From: Pseudooceanicola onchidii
Lineage (GTDB): Bacteria; Pseudomonadota; Alphaproteobacteria; Rhodobacterales; Rhodobacteraceae
Direction of reading: 5' to 3'
Assembly (NCBI RefSeq): GCF_004959925.1
Contig: NZ_SPUW01000001.1
Span: forward strand, 1,240,001-1,304,000
Length of the DNA stretch: 64,000 nt
The position numbers were made by a program, and so were the translations under genes. Each line of letters begins with the position of its first letter. Position 1 is the first letter of the stretch. Below are positions 7,817 to 14,822 of the stretch, in pieces. Under the pieces are notes generated by a model. That model was given only the letters and a program-made list of their open reading frames with translations, searched no databases and was not told where the DNA came from.

Positions 7817-8017
7817 ATGACACACCTCGTGACACACCTCATCACCTTCCTCCGCGGGACCTCGGGCAGCATGTCGCAAGAGCTTGTGTACGGTCTGCCG
7901 CTTGTCTTCATGCTGACGATCGGGTCGATCGGATCGGCCCGCGAGATGATGGAGACCGAGGCCACGGGCATCCAGTCCGTCTTCGATGCACTGACGGTGG
8001 TTGCCGCCGCCGACTGA
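7817..8017 (+). CDS. Small prepilin-like protein (66 aa), Tad/Flp type
   Basis: One hydrophobic segment preceded by TSGSMSQELVYGLPLVFML. This lines up with the TSGTVSFEFMIWIPLVFGI segment of the TadE-like protein encoded next. Both have a glycine followed four residues later by glutamate, the pattern cleaved by TadV-type prepilin peptidases. It is therefore probably a minor pilin or pseudopilin of a Tad-like system. The start at 7817 has only a weak AAGG upstream; a second in-frame ATG at 7871 cuts into the motif and is unlikely. It heads a three-gene cluster preceded by a notably AT-rich promoter region (about 7670-7800). Confidence 0.7.
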   Translation: MTHLVTHLITFLRGTSGSMSQELVYGLPLVFMLTIGSIGSAREMMETEATGIQSVFDALTVVAAAD

Positions 8018-8150
8018 ACTGACGCGGTGGTTGTGGGCGAAGCCCGGCGTAACACCTAAAAATTGAAAGAACTTTAGTGATGCCCCAAAAAAGTCGTGTT
8101 TCCAGCGCATCTATTACCTTGTGTGTTAAATAGTACTGGGCTTGTTAACT

Positions 8151-8552
8151 ATGGCTCCCTCTCTCAGGGTTCTGGACCGTTTCCGTCGTGAAACCTCCGG
8201 CACCGTCTCCTTCGAATTCATGATCTGGATCCCGCTTGTCTTCGGCATCCTCGTCACCCTCCTTGATTTTGCCCATGCGCTGACCGTGAACAGCACCATG
8301 TGGCACGAAGCCCGCACGGCCGCGCGCGGGCTGTCCATGCACGCCATGTCGGAAAGCAGCGCCCGCGCGCATATCGCAGATGCCCTGTCGTGGAGCGATG
8401 CAGACTATGCCGTCGATATCCAGCGTGACCGGACACGTGTCTATGTGACCATCCGCACGCCTATGAAGACCTCGGGGCTTGTCGATTTTGCCACCGCGCG
8501 GCTGAACGGCGACTGGGTGGCCCGGGTCACCGTCCTGCAGGAACCGGTCTGA
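8151..8552 (+). CDS. TadE-like pilus assembly / pseudopilin protein
   Basis: 133 residues. The N-terminal TadE signature is RRETSGTVSFEFMIWIPLVF: glycine cleavage site, glutamate at +5, and a hydrophobic helix to about residue 45. A short extracytoplasmic domain follows. TadE-type minor pilins assemble with Flp pili or secretory pseudopili. ATG 8151 is used; a TTG at 8142 would add three residues. Its TGA overlaps the ATG of the next gene by one base (TGATG). Confidence 0.82.
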   Translation: MAPSLRVLDRFRRETSGTVSFEFMIWIPLVFGILVTLLDFAHALTVNSTMWHEARTAARGLSMHAMSESSARAHIADALSWSDADYAVDIQRDRTRVYVTIRTPMKTSGLVDFATARLNGDWVARVTVLQEPV

Positions 8553-9766
8553 TGGCCGCCCTCTGGACGCGCTATATCCGTGAAGAGCGGGGCGCTGCGA
8601 CCTTTGCCATGTTGTTCGTGATCGGCATCCTGCTGCTGGTCGGCGGGCTGGCGCTGGACGTGGCCAACCGGTACCGGGCCGAAGCCGCCCTGCAGACCGC
8701 CGCGGACCTGGCCGCCACCAGCGGGGCGATCGTGCTGGGTGAACGGGTGGCCCTTGGCTCTCCTCGGGACGAGGCATGGCGAACCTTCCGTGGCACGCTT
8801 GGCCGCACGAACATGCGCGACGCCTGGGTCGACGGCAGCTTCCGCCTGGGTCAGTTCGACGAGGATCGCGGCGAATTCCTGAACGCCACCGACGAAGAGG
8901 ACGCCGATGCCGTCAAGGTCACCCTTGTCCGGTCGCCCGAATGGGACAACGGCGAACCGACCCTGCTGCTGCGCCTGATCGGCGTGAGGTTCTGGGACAT
9001 CCGCGTCGAATCCATCGCACGGGTGCAGACGATCGAAACCTTGCCCTGTCCCGATCCGCTGCTGTCGCTGCAGGCCCGCGTCCGGCTGGCCCGCGACAAT
9101 GTATTTGCCGGGATCTGCGTTGATGGCGGGGTCGAGCTGACCTCGGCGCCGCCGCCCTGGCTGACCGAACAGGCCGAAGAGTTCCTGGGCGGCTTGCTGG
9201 ATGCCATCGTCCGTCCCGACGCGCTGACCTTCGTCAGCCTGCTGCGCCGCGACAACGACCTGACCGACCTGATCCGCACGGCCCGTCCCGTGCGGGGCGA
9301 GACCTTCGATCTGGACGATCTTCATTCCGGTGTCAGCCTGCGGGTCTCTTGCCCGGACAGCGGCGTGCTGTCGTTGCGGGGACCGCTGGTGCTTGAGGGC
9401 GTGGCCCTGTTTTCCGAATGCCCGGTACGCTTCGATCCGGATGTCAGTGTCCGGGCCAGCCTGATCCTGACCAACCTCAAGGCCCTGCACCCGACCGGGG
9501 ATCTGCGTGGAATCACCAGTGATGCCGAGCTGATCGACGACGGCCACTGCCTGCCCGGGGACGGCGCGCGCCTGTACCTTTTCGCCTCGGCCGATGTCCG
9601 CGCCGCGCTGCCGGTCCTCGACCTGTTGATCGGCGCCGAAGCCGAATCTCCGGTGTCGCTGGCTGCCAACCTTGGCCTGTCGACCACGGTATCGCTGGCC
9701 GATCTGGTCGGGCTGTGCCTGGGGGTGGAGGCGATGGTGGCCACCGACCGGGTCTCTCTTCACTGA
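8552..9766 (+). CDS. TadG-like pilus-assembly membrane protein
   Basis: 404 residues. It begins with the Tad-like motif REERGAATFAMLFVIGILLL, then DVANRYRAEAALQTAADLAA, the usual N-terminal helix of TadF/TadG proteins. Unlike its two upstream neighbours it has alanine where the +5 glutamate would be, so it may stay membrane-anchored and unprocessed. The remainder is an extracytoplasmic domain without the von Willebrand signature of longer TadG proteins. It is translationally coupled to the TadE-like gene. No tadA/B/C, secretin or peptidase gene is nearby, so the machinery must be elsewhere. Confidence 0.78.
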   Translation: MAALWTRYIREERGAATFAMLFVIGILLLVGGLALDVANRYRAEAALQTAADLAATSGAIVLGERVALGSPRDEAWRTFRGTLGRTNMRDAWVDGSFRLGQFDEDRGEFLNATDEEDADAVKVTLVRSPEWDNGEPTLLLRLIGVRFWDIRVESIARVQTIETLPCPDPLLSLQARVRLARDNVFAGICVDGGVELTSAPPPWLTEQAEEFLGGLLDAIVRPDALTFVSLLRRDNDLTDLIRTARPVRGETFDLDDLHSGVSLRVSCPDSGVLSLRGPLVLEGVALFSECPVRFDPDVSVRASLILTNLKALHPTGDLRGITSDAELIDDGHCLPGDGARLYLFASADVRAALPVLDLLIGAEAESPVSLAANLGLSTTVSLADLVGLCLGVEAMVATDRVSLH

Positions 9767-9791
9767 GGTGCCATTTTCCGTCGCGAGACGC

Positions 9792-9820
9792 TTGCAATCG
9801 CGAGGCGAGGGGGGTAATGC
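9792..9820 (+). promoter_or_regulatory. Possible promoter of tRNA-His
   Basis: TTGCAA (9792-9797) and TAATGC (9815-9820) are 17 bp apart and end 9 bp before the tRNA. The distance is ideal, but the -10 is a poor match to consensus. Confidence 0.3.
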
Positions 9821-9829
9821 ACCCCACGT

Positions 9830-9906
9830 GCCGCCTTAGCTCAGTTGGTTAGAGCGCCTGATTGTGGATCAGGAGGTCCCCCGTTCGAGCCGGGGAGGTG
9901 GTACCA
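9830..9906 (+). tRNA. tRNA-His (anticodon GTG)
   Basis: A 77-nt cloverleaf with encoded CCA. Acceptor GCCGCCT pairs with AGGTGGT (two G-U pairs). The anticodon loop has GTG within GATTGTGGATC, and the T-arm is CCCCGTTCGAGCCGGGG. The base before the acceptor is T, so no G-1 is encoded, and the discriminator is A73. Loss of both G-1 and C73 is known in many alphaproteobacteria, which have an adapted HisRS. Confidence 0.97.
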
Positions 9907-9935
9907 TCCCCCCCTACATACAAATCTTGTTTGAG

Positions 9936-9952
9936 CCGTCTCAGACGGTTTT
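9936..9952 (+). terminator. Intrinsic terminator after tRNA-His
   Basis: CCGTC-TCA-GACGG followed by TTTT (9949-9952), 30 bp after the tRNA end. Confidence 0.65.
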
Positions 9953-10045
9953 AGCCTGTGCGGCTGTACGCGGCGCCTAAGGGCGCTGCCCCTGCGCCAT
10001 CAACTGCGCGAGCGGTGCCACAAAGTATCTCTAGAAAGATGAAGA

Positions 10046-10375
10046 TCAGGGCAGCGTCAGTGTGCTTTCCGAAACCTGCGCGCCGTCCGGCCCGTAAACC
10101 AGTGCGCGGCCGTCCTGCGTCACGATCAGGAACCAGCCGGGTCCGGCGGTGATCGCCTGCGGCACCGCGCCCTCGGGCAGGGTGATCGCGGCGGGCAGGG
10201 TCGGCACGGCGGCGGCCGGGGGCGTGCGGAAACGGATGACAATGAGCGTGATGAGGACTAGAAGCCCGAGAATCATCACCCCCGCCAAAGTGCTGACCAG
10301 CACGCGCAAAAATCGCAGCTGCGGGAAATCCTGTTCCTCTTCGGTCGGAGTATTCGTGTCCAAGAGCCTGTCCAT
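10046..10375 (-). CDS. Small single-pass membrane protein (109 aa, DUF6476-like)
   Basis: Acidic N-terminus (MDRLLDTNTPTEEEQDFPQL), one membrane helix at about 25-46 (VLVSTLAGVMILGLLVLITL), then a small domain probably in the periplasm ending in short beta-like segments (GWFLIVTQDGRALVYGPDG). This matches my memory of DUF6476 in Rhodobacteraceae; function unknown. The start at 10375 lies 20 bp inside the divergent rluD gene, so the two genes overlap head to head. Confidence 0.75.
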   Translation of the reverse strand: MDRLLDTNTPTEEEQDFPQLRFLRVLVSTLAGVMILGLLVLITLIVIRFRTPPAAAVPTLPAAITLPEGAVPQAITAGPGWFLIVTQDGRALVYGPDGAQVSESTLTLP

Positions 10376-11384
10376 CCGTATCGGGGCCAATCCGCCCGCC
10401 CGTCTTGATAAGGCGCTGGCGCGGGATGTGCCAGAGGAAGCCGCGCTGTCGCGCACCCGTCTTGCGCGTCTGATCGCCGAGGGCGCGGTGCGGCGCGGGG
10501 GCGATCCGGTGACCGACCCCAAGGCGAAGGTCGAAGAAGGCGATATCCTCGAGATCACGGTCGAAGAGGCAGCCGAGATCGAAACGGTCGCCCAGAAGAT
10601 CGCTCTGGACGTGGTCTACGAGGACGACGCGCTGATCGTCATCAACAAGCCCGCGGGCATGGTGGTGCACCCGGCGCCGGGATCGCCGGACGGAACGCTG
10701 GTGAACGCGCTGCTGCATCATTGCGGTGACAGCCTGTCGGGCATTGGCGGCGAAAAGCGCCCCGGCATCGTGCACCGCATCGACAAGGAAACCTCGGGGC
10801 TTCTGGTCGTGGCGAAATCCGACAAGGCGCATCACGCGCTGGCCAAGCAGTTCGAAAAGCATTCTGCCGAACGGGCCTATCTTGCGGTCTGCCACGGAGA
10901 GCCCGATCCCGGCGATCCGCGCCTGCGCGGCGTGAAGGGGGCGAGTTTCGAGCCGGGCGGCGTGCTGAAGCTGTCGACCCAGCTGGCGCGCCACCGGACT
11001 GACCGGCAGAAGCAGGCGGTGACCTTCGAGGGCGGGCGGCATGCGGTGACGCGGGCGCGGGTGCTTGAAGGCTTCGGCGGCGCGGCGCTGATCGAATGCC
11101 GCCTGGAAACCGGGCGCACGCATCAGATCCGTGTGCACATGGCCCACGCGGGCCACGCCCTTGTCGGCGATCCGGTCTACGGCGGGCGGCGCAAGGCCGG
11201 CAAGGCGCTGAACCCGGCGGCGATCGAGGCGGTGAACGGCTTCCCCCGGCAGGCGCTGCATGCGGCTGTGCTGGGCTTCGATCACCCCGAGGATCGCAGA
11301 CCGCTTCGGTTCGAGGCGGCCTTGCCTCAGGACATGGAAACCCTGCTTGCGGCGCTACGCGGCGAGGGTCCGGGCGCGGGCTGA
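10356..11384 (+). CDS. rluD: RluD-type 23S rRNA pseudouridine synthase
   Basis: 342 residues. N-terminal S4-like RNA-binding region (ARLDKALARDVPEEAALSRTRL), then the RluA-family catalytic domain with HRIDKETSGLLVVAKS (catalytic D143), GRTHQIRVHMAHAGH and the C-terminal segment typical of RluD. It isomerises uridines in helix 69 of 23S rRNA. I use GTG 10356, which has GGAG five bases upstream. No later start preserves the S4 domain. The 5' end overlaps the divergent DUF6476-like gene by 20 bp, and the 3' end overlaps the convergent DUF4386 gene by 30 bp. Confidence 0.92.
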   Translation: MSKSLSIRIGANPPARLDKALARDVPEEAALSRTRLARLIAEGAVRRGGDPVTDPKAKVEEGDILEITVEEAAEIETVAQKIALDVVYEDDALIVINKPAGMVVHPAPGSPDGTLVNALLHHCGDSLSGIGGEKRPGIVHRIDKETSGLLVVAKSDKAHHALAKQFEKHSAERAYLAVCHGEPDPGDPRLRGVKGASFEPGGVLKLSTQLARHRTDRQKQAVTFEGGRHAVTRARVLEGFGGAALIECRLETGRTHQIRVHMAHAGHALVGDPVYGGRRKAGKALNPAAIEAVNGFPRQALHAAVLGFDHPEDRRPLRFEAALPQDMETLLAALRGEGPGAG

Positions 11385-11972
11385 GATCAGAAGCCAAAGG
11401 GCAAAGCTCAGCTCGGCCACCACCGGGATCAGGTAGGCGGGCTGGATCAGCGCGTTGATCTCGGGCGCGACAAAGCGGGTCAGGCTGCCTGTCAGGTAGA
11501 CGACCCCGGCCGCCCCGATCAGACCGGCCAGCCATCCCGCCCCGGCGCGGGCCAGCAGCACGGACATGGCCAGCGCATTCAACCCGAAGAACCACAGGCC
11601 CAGATCATATCCCGCCCCGTGGCGGTCGATCAGCGGCATCGGGTCGGTGGCGGTGATGGCCGAGACAAGCAGCGGCAGGTGCGCCGCGATGACGGCCATC
11701 TGGACCAGCCGCAGAACAAGGGCCGACAGGGCCAGGTCTGGGCCGAGCGGGCGGAAAAGCCGGAAAAGCATCAGCGCCAGCGCGACGTCCAGCGTGGCCA
11801 TCACGATGTCGGCCCCGATCGCCAGCCGCCACGACTTCAGCGCGTCCGCCAGCGCGGCGGCGGGATCGGCGGCGGTGGTCACGGGCATGCGAAGGCCGAC
11901 CTCGGCCCCGAGGCCAAGGGCGATGATCCCGAGATAGGCAAGACCGGCGAGGCGGGGCAAGGTGACAGGCAT
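11355..11972 (-). CDS. DUF4386-family membrane protein
   Basis: 205 residues with about six hydrophobic segments, beginning MPVTLPRLAGLAYLGIIALG. The arrangement, including a LMLFRLFRPLGPDLALSALVLRLVQ stretch, matches DUF4386 integral membrane proteins, whose function is unknown. Start 11972 has a good site (AAAGGA, 7-bp spacing). Its last 30 bp lie under the end of rluD. Confidence 0.8.
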   Translation of the reverse strand: MPVTLPRLAGLAYLGIIALGLGAEVGLRMPVTTAADPAAALADALKSWRLAIGADIVMATLDVALALMLFRLFRPLGPDLALSALVLRLVQMAVIAAHLPLLVSAITATDPMPLIDRHGAGYDLGLWFFGLNALAMSVLLARAGAGWLAGLIGAAGVVYLTGSLTRFVAPEINALIQPAYLIPVVAELSFALWLLISARARTLAA

Positions 11973-12071
11973 GGGGTGTCCTTTCGGTTTGATGACCCCG
12001 GGGTAGCCCATGCGCTGCCGCATGAGAATTCGCTGATCTGGCAGATGTCCCATGCGGATATGCATGATGAT

Positions 12072-12147
12072 TGGTGCACCAGTTCACCGCGATCTGTGCA
12101 CGGGCACGCAGTTGCGCCTGACCGCACAAGCCCTCACCTTGGTGCAC
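12072..12147. promoter_or_regulatory. Array of three GTGCAC sites
   Basis: GTGCAC occurs at 12074-12079 (inside TGGTGCACCA), 12096-12101 and 12142-12147. The first and third share the 9-mer TTGGTGCAC. Start-to-start spacings are 22 and 46 bp, near two and four helical turns. This could be an operator cluster for rpoH or for the DUF4386 gene. Confidence 0.35.
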
Positions 12148-12228
12148 GACCGCGTGACAACGACGAAATCTTATGGTGCCTCCGACCGGATCATCGTCAT
12201 CATGCGTTAAGAGTTATGACGTACGGAT

Positions 12229-12257
12229 CTTGTAATGGCTTCGGCGCGTCCCTATCT
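12229..12257 (+). promoter_or_regulatory. Sigma-32-like promoter of rpoH
   Basis: CTTGTAA-N14-CCCTATCT closely matches the heat-shock consensus CTTGAAA-N12-14-CCCCATNT. It ends 50 bp before the rpoH ATG. The same bases also give TTGTAA-N17-TATCTG, a weak housekeeping match. It suggests that rpoH can drive its own transcription. Confidence 0.5.
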
Positions 12258-12307
12258 GCAATGTTAATCCCATAAACATGGGGCCAGAAACGAGAGACAG
12301 GGTGAAC

Positions 12308-13204
12308 ATGGGTAACTACGCAAATCTCCCCGCACCGTCGCCGGAAGGCGGACTGAACCGCTATCTTCAGGAAATCCGGAAGTTCCCGCTTCTGGAGCCG
12401 GAAGAGGAATACATGCTTGCCAAAAGGTGGGTGGAGCAGGAAGACACCGAAGCCGCGCACCGGATGGTGACATCGCATCTGCGCCTCGCAGCCAAGATCG
12501 CCATGGGCTATCGCGGCTACGGCCTGCCGCAGGCCGAGGTGATTTCCGAAGCGAACGTCGGCCTGATGCAGGCGGTCAAGCGGTTCGATCCCGAAAAGGG
12601 CTTCCGTCTTGCGACCTATGCCATGTGGTGGATCCGTGCCTCGATCCAGGAATATATCCTGCGGTCCTGGAGCCTTGTGAAACTTGGCACCACCAGCGCC
12701 CAGAAGAAGCTGTTCTTCAACCTGCGCAAGGCCAAGGCCCGCATTGGTGCGCTGGAAGACGGCGACATGCACCCCGACAACGTCAAGCAGATCGCCAACG
12801 ATCTGGGCGTGACCGAGGACGAGGTGATCTCGATGAACCGGCGGATGGCGGGCAGCGATGCCTCGCTGAACGCGACGGTCGGATCCGAGGGCGAGTCCTC
12901 CATGCAGTGGCAGGATTGGCTTGAGGACGAAGACGCCGATCAGGCCGGCGATTACGCCGAGAAGGACGAGATGCAGACCCGGCGCGAGATGCTGGCCGAG
13001 GCGCTTGAGGTGCTCAACGACCGCGAGAAGGATATCCTCACGCAGCGCCGCCTGTCGGACGAGACGATCACGCTTGAGGATCTGTCGGCGCAATACGGTG
13101 TCAGCCGCGAACGCATCCGCCAGATCGAGGTGCGGGCGTTTGAAAAGCTGCAGGGTCGGATGAAGGATCTGGCCCAGGAAAAAGGCCTGCTGGCGGCGCA
13201 CTGA
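12308..13204 (+). CDS. rpoH: RNA polymerase sigma-32 factor (RpoHI type)
   Basis: 298 residues. Region 2 (YGLPQAEVISEANVGLMQAV, RLATYAMWWIRASIQEYIL) is followed by the diagnostic RpoH box QKKLFFNLRKAK at 132-143 and a region 4.2 helix-turn-helix ending ERIRQIEVRAFEKL. It directs heat-shock and related stress transcription. The sequence is closest to what I know of RpoHI of Rhodobacter sphaeroides rather than RpoHII. Start at 12308 (MGNYANLPAPSPEGGLNRYL); a reading from 12278 would add ten unusual residues. A hairpin at 13224-13257 follows the stop. Confidence 0.95.
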   Translation: MGNYANLPAPSPEGGLNRYLQEIRKFPLLEPEEEYMLAKRWVEQEDTEAAHRMVTSHLRLAAKIAMGYRGYGLPQAEVISEANVGLMQAVKRFDPEKGFRLATYAMWWIRASIQEYILRSWSLVKLGTTSAQKKLFFNLRKAKARIGALEDGDMHPDNVKQIANDLGVTEDEVISMNRRMAGSDASLNATVGSEGESSMQWQDWLEDEDADQAGDYAEKDEMQTRREMLAEALEVLNDREKDILTQRRLSDETITLEDLSAQYGVSRERIRQIEVRAFEKLQGRMKDLAQEKGLLAAH

Positions 13205-13223
13205 TCGCGCAGACCTGCAGGCA

Positions 13224-13257
13224 AACGGCCCGGTGCGAGCGATCGCGCCGGGCCGTT
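13224..13257 (+). terminator. Hairpin after rpoH
   Basis: AACGGCCCGG (13224-13233) pairs with CCGGGCCGTT (13248-13257), a 10-bp stem with a 14-nt loop. No strong T run follows. Lying between convergent genes, it could serve both. Confidence 0.5.
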
Positions 13258-13273
13258 CGCGTCTGGCGGCGTG

Positions 13274-14461
13274 TCAGCCCCCCAGCCGCGCCTTGAGAAC
13301 CCGGACCATGTTGCCGCCCATGATCTTTTCGATCTGCGCTTCGGTCAGCCCGGCCTCCAGCATCGCCTGCGTCAGCGCCGCCAGTTCCGAGGTGTCGAAG
13401 GCCGTCTCAACCGATCCGTCAAAGTCGGACCCGAGCGATATGTGATCTTCGCCCAGCAGGTCCACCGCCGCCACGGCCATGGCCGCGATCCCTTCGGGCG
13501 TGATCTGGTTGCAAGTCACCTCGTCCCAGTAGCCCAACCCGATCACGCCGCCGGTTTCGGCCACGCGCACCATCAGGTCGTCCGGCAGGTTGCGCTGCGT
13601 TTCGCAAAAGGCGCTGACCCCGGTGTGACTGACCACCAGCGGGATGTCGGTCATGGCCAGCACGTCCTCGACCACCTGCGGCCCGGAATGCGCCAGATCA
13701 AGGATCAGCGGGCGCGCAGCGACGGCCGCCACGATGTCCCGGCCAAAGTCGGTCAGACCGCCGTTGTCCTGCCCGTGCAACGACCCGCCAAGCGCATTGT
13801 CGAAGAAGTGGTGCAACCCGATCAGCCGGTATCCCGCCTCGACCAGGCCATCCAGATGCGCCATCTGGCCTTCCAGCGCATGGGCGCCTTCGATGCCGAG
13901 GATCGCGCCGATCCGATCCTCGCCCGCGGCCCGCGCAGCCAGCACGGCGTCCAGATCCGCGCCGCTTTGGATAATCGTCACCCTGCCATCCGTCGCCGCG
14001 AAATCATGCAACTTTTCCGCCTGATAGCGGGCACGTTCGTAAAGGCTGGACCAGGTGCGCATCGGCCAGCGTTGCCCGAAGGCCAGCAGCGTGATGTTGT
14101 CGAAGGCCTCGGCCGAGTTTTCCTCGTAGTTCTGGCCCGCCGGGCTTTTCGTGACCGCCGTGAAGACCTGCAGCGCCACATTGCCGTCGCGCAGGCGGGG
14201 AAAATCGACCTGGCCCCAGTCGCCGCGTTTGGTCAGGTCGCGGTTCCACAGCAGCGGGTCGGCGTGCCAGTCGCCGATCACCAGCCGGTCGTGCAGCGCC
14301 TGTGCGGCGTCGCCGACGGGGTAGGGCGCATGGTCGACCACGTTGTTGCGGGCCGCGCCGACGTAGGCCGGGGCAAAGGTCCAGAAGGCGATGACACCGA
14401 TCACGGCAAGGGCGACAAGGCCAAGGATGATCCGGGCGATCCAGACAAGGGTGCGATACAT
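13274..14461 (-). CDS. Membrane-anchored renal-type dipeptidase (peptidase M19)
   Basis: 395 residues. N-terminal membrane anchor (about 5-30, LVWIARIILGLVALAVIGVI) and then an M19 amidohydrolase domain. Visible metal-site elements are IGDWHADPLLWN (the HxD-type motif), GIEGAHALE, LIGLHHFFDN, LILDLAHSG and PLVVSHTG, plus HISLGSDFDG. Members cleave dipeptides, often including D-amino acids or beta-lactam-like bonds, using two zinc ions. The active site is probably periplasmic. The ATG at 14461 has a good upstream site (GAGGAG). Confidence 0.9.
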   Translation of the reverse strand: MYRTLVWIARIILGLVALAVIGVIAFWTFAPAYVGAARNNVVDHAPYPVGDAAQALHDRLVIGDWHADPLLWNRDLTKRGDWGQVDFPRLRDGNVALQVFTAVTKSPAGQNYEENSAEAFDNITLLAFGQRWPMRTWSSLYERARYQAEKLHDFAATDGRVTIIQSGADLDAVLAARAAGEDRIGAILGIEGAHALEGQMAHLDGLVEAGYRLIGLHHFFDNALGGSLHGQDNGGLTDFGRDIVAAVAARPLILDLAHSGPQVVEDVLAMTDIPLVVSHTGVSAFCETQRNLPDDLMVRVAETGGVIGLGYWDEVTCNQITPEGIAAMAVAAVDLLGEDHISLGSDFDGSVETAFDTSELAALTQAMLEAGLTEAQIEKIMGGNMVRVLKARLGG

Positions 14462-14662
14462 GGGGCTCTCCTCTTTGCCGCGATGCTAACGGGCCGGGGG
14501 CGCCCGGGTCTGGTGCGACGTGGCGTCACTTTGGTCCGCGCGCGCAGGACCGGGCGGGCGGAGGATTGCCGTAGGGAAAACCTTACCTTCCCCCAGGGCA
14601 GCTTTTGATGTATGCTGACAGCATTAAACTAAGTGTAAGTAAGTATTTGGAGGAATTGTTAG

Positions 14663-14731
14663 ATGAAGACCTACGTCCTGATCATGGCCATGGCCATCGT
14701 CGCGACCGCCGCGCATTTCGCCGTCGCCTGA
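14663..14731 (+). CDS. Candidate 22-residue membrane micro-protein
   Basis: The frame reads MKTYVLIMAMAIVATAAHFAVA and stops. It has a strong GGAGG site 9 bp upstream (14649-14653) and is followed 41 bp later by a hairpin and T run (14772-14805). The peptide is almost wholly hydrophobic after the first three residues, so it would lie in the membrane. The region upstream is AT-rich with a TGCTGACAGCA dyad and repeated AAGTAAGT-like words. Site, hydrophobicity and terminator make a real transcript with a translated micro-ORF likely, but function and conservation are unknown. Confidence 0.55.
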   Translation: MKTYVLIMAMAIVATAAHFAVA

Positions 14732-14771
14732 TCTGACACCTGACCTGACGCCCGGTTTCGGGCAGCAAAAG

Positions 14772-14805
14772 GCCCGCGCCCTTCGGTGAGGACGCGGGCG
14801 ATTTT
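14772..14805. terminator. Bidirectional intrinsic terminator
   Basis: GCCCGCG (14772-14778) pairs with CGCGGGC (14793-14799). T-rich flanks lie on both sides: GATTTT on the + strand, and CTTTTG reading leftward. It can end both the micro-gene transcript and the leftward M3 peptidase gene. Confidence 0.75.
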
Positions 14806-14822
14806 CGTAAAGTCCCGAAGGA

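Larger units (their letters stand above)
11973..12307. other. 335-bp divergent intergenic region between the DUF4386 gene and rpoH
   Basis: Holds a CATGCG-CTGC-CGCATG hairpin (12009-12024), three GTGCAC sites (12074, 12096, 12142) and a sigma-32-like promoter near rpoH. I see no gene in it. Confidence 0.6.
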
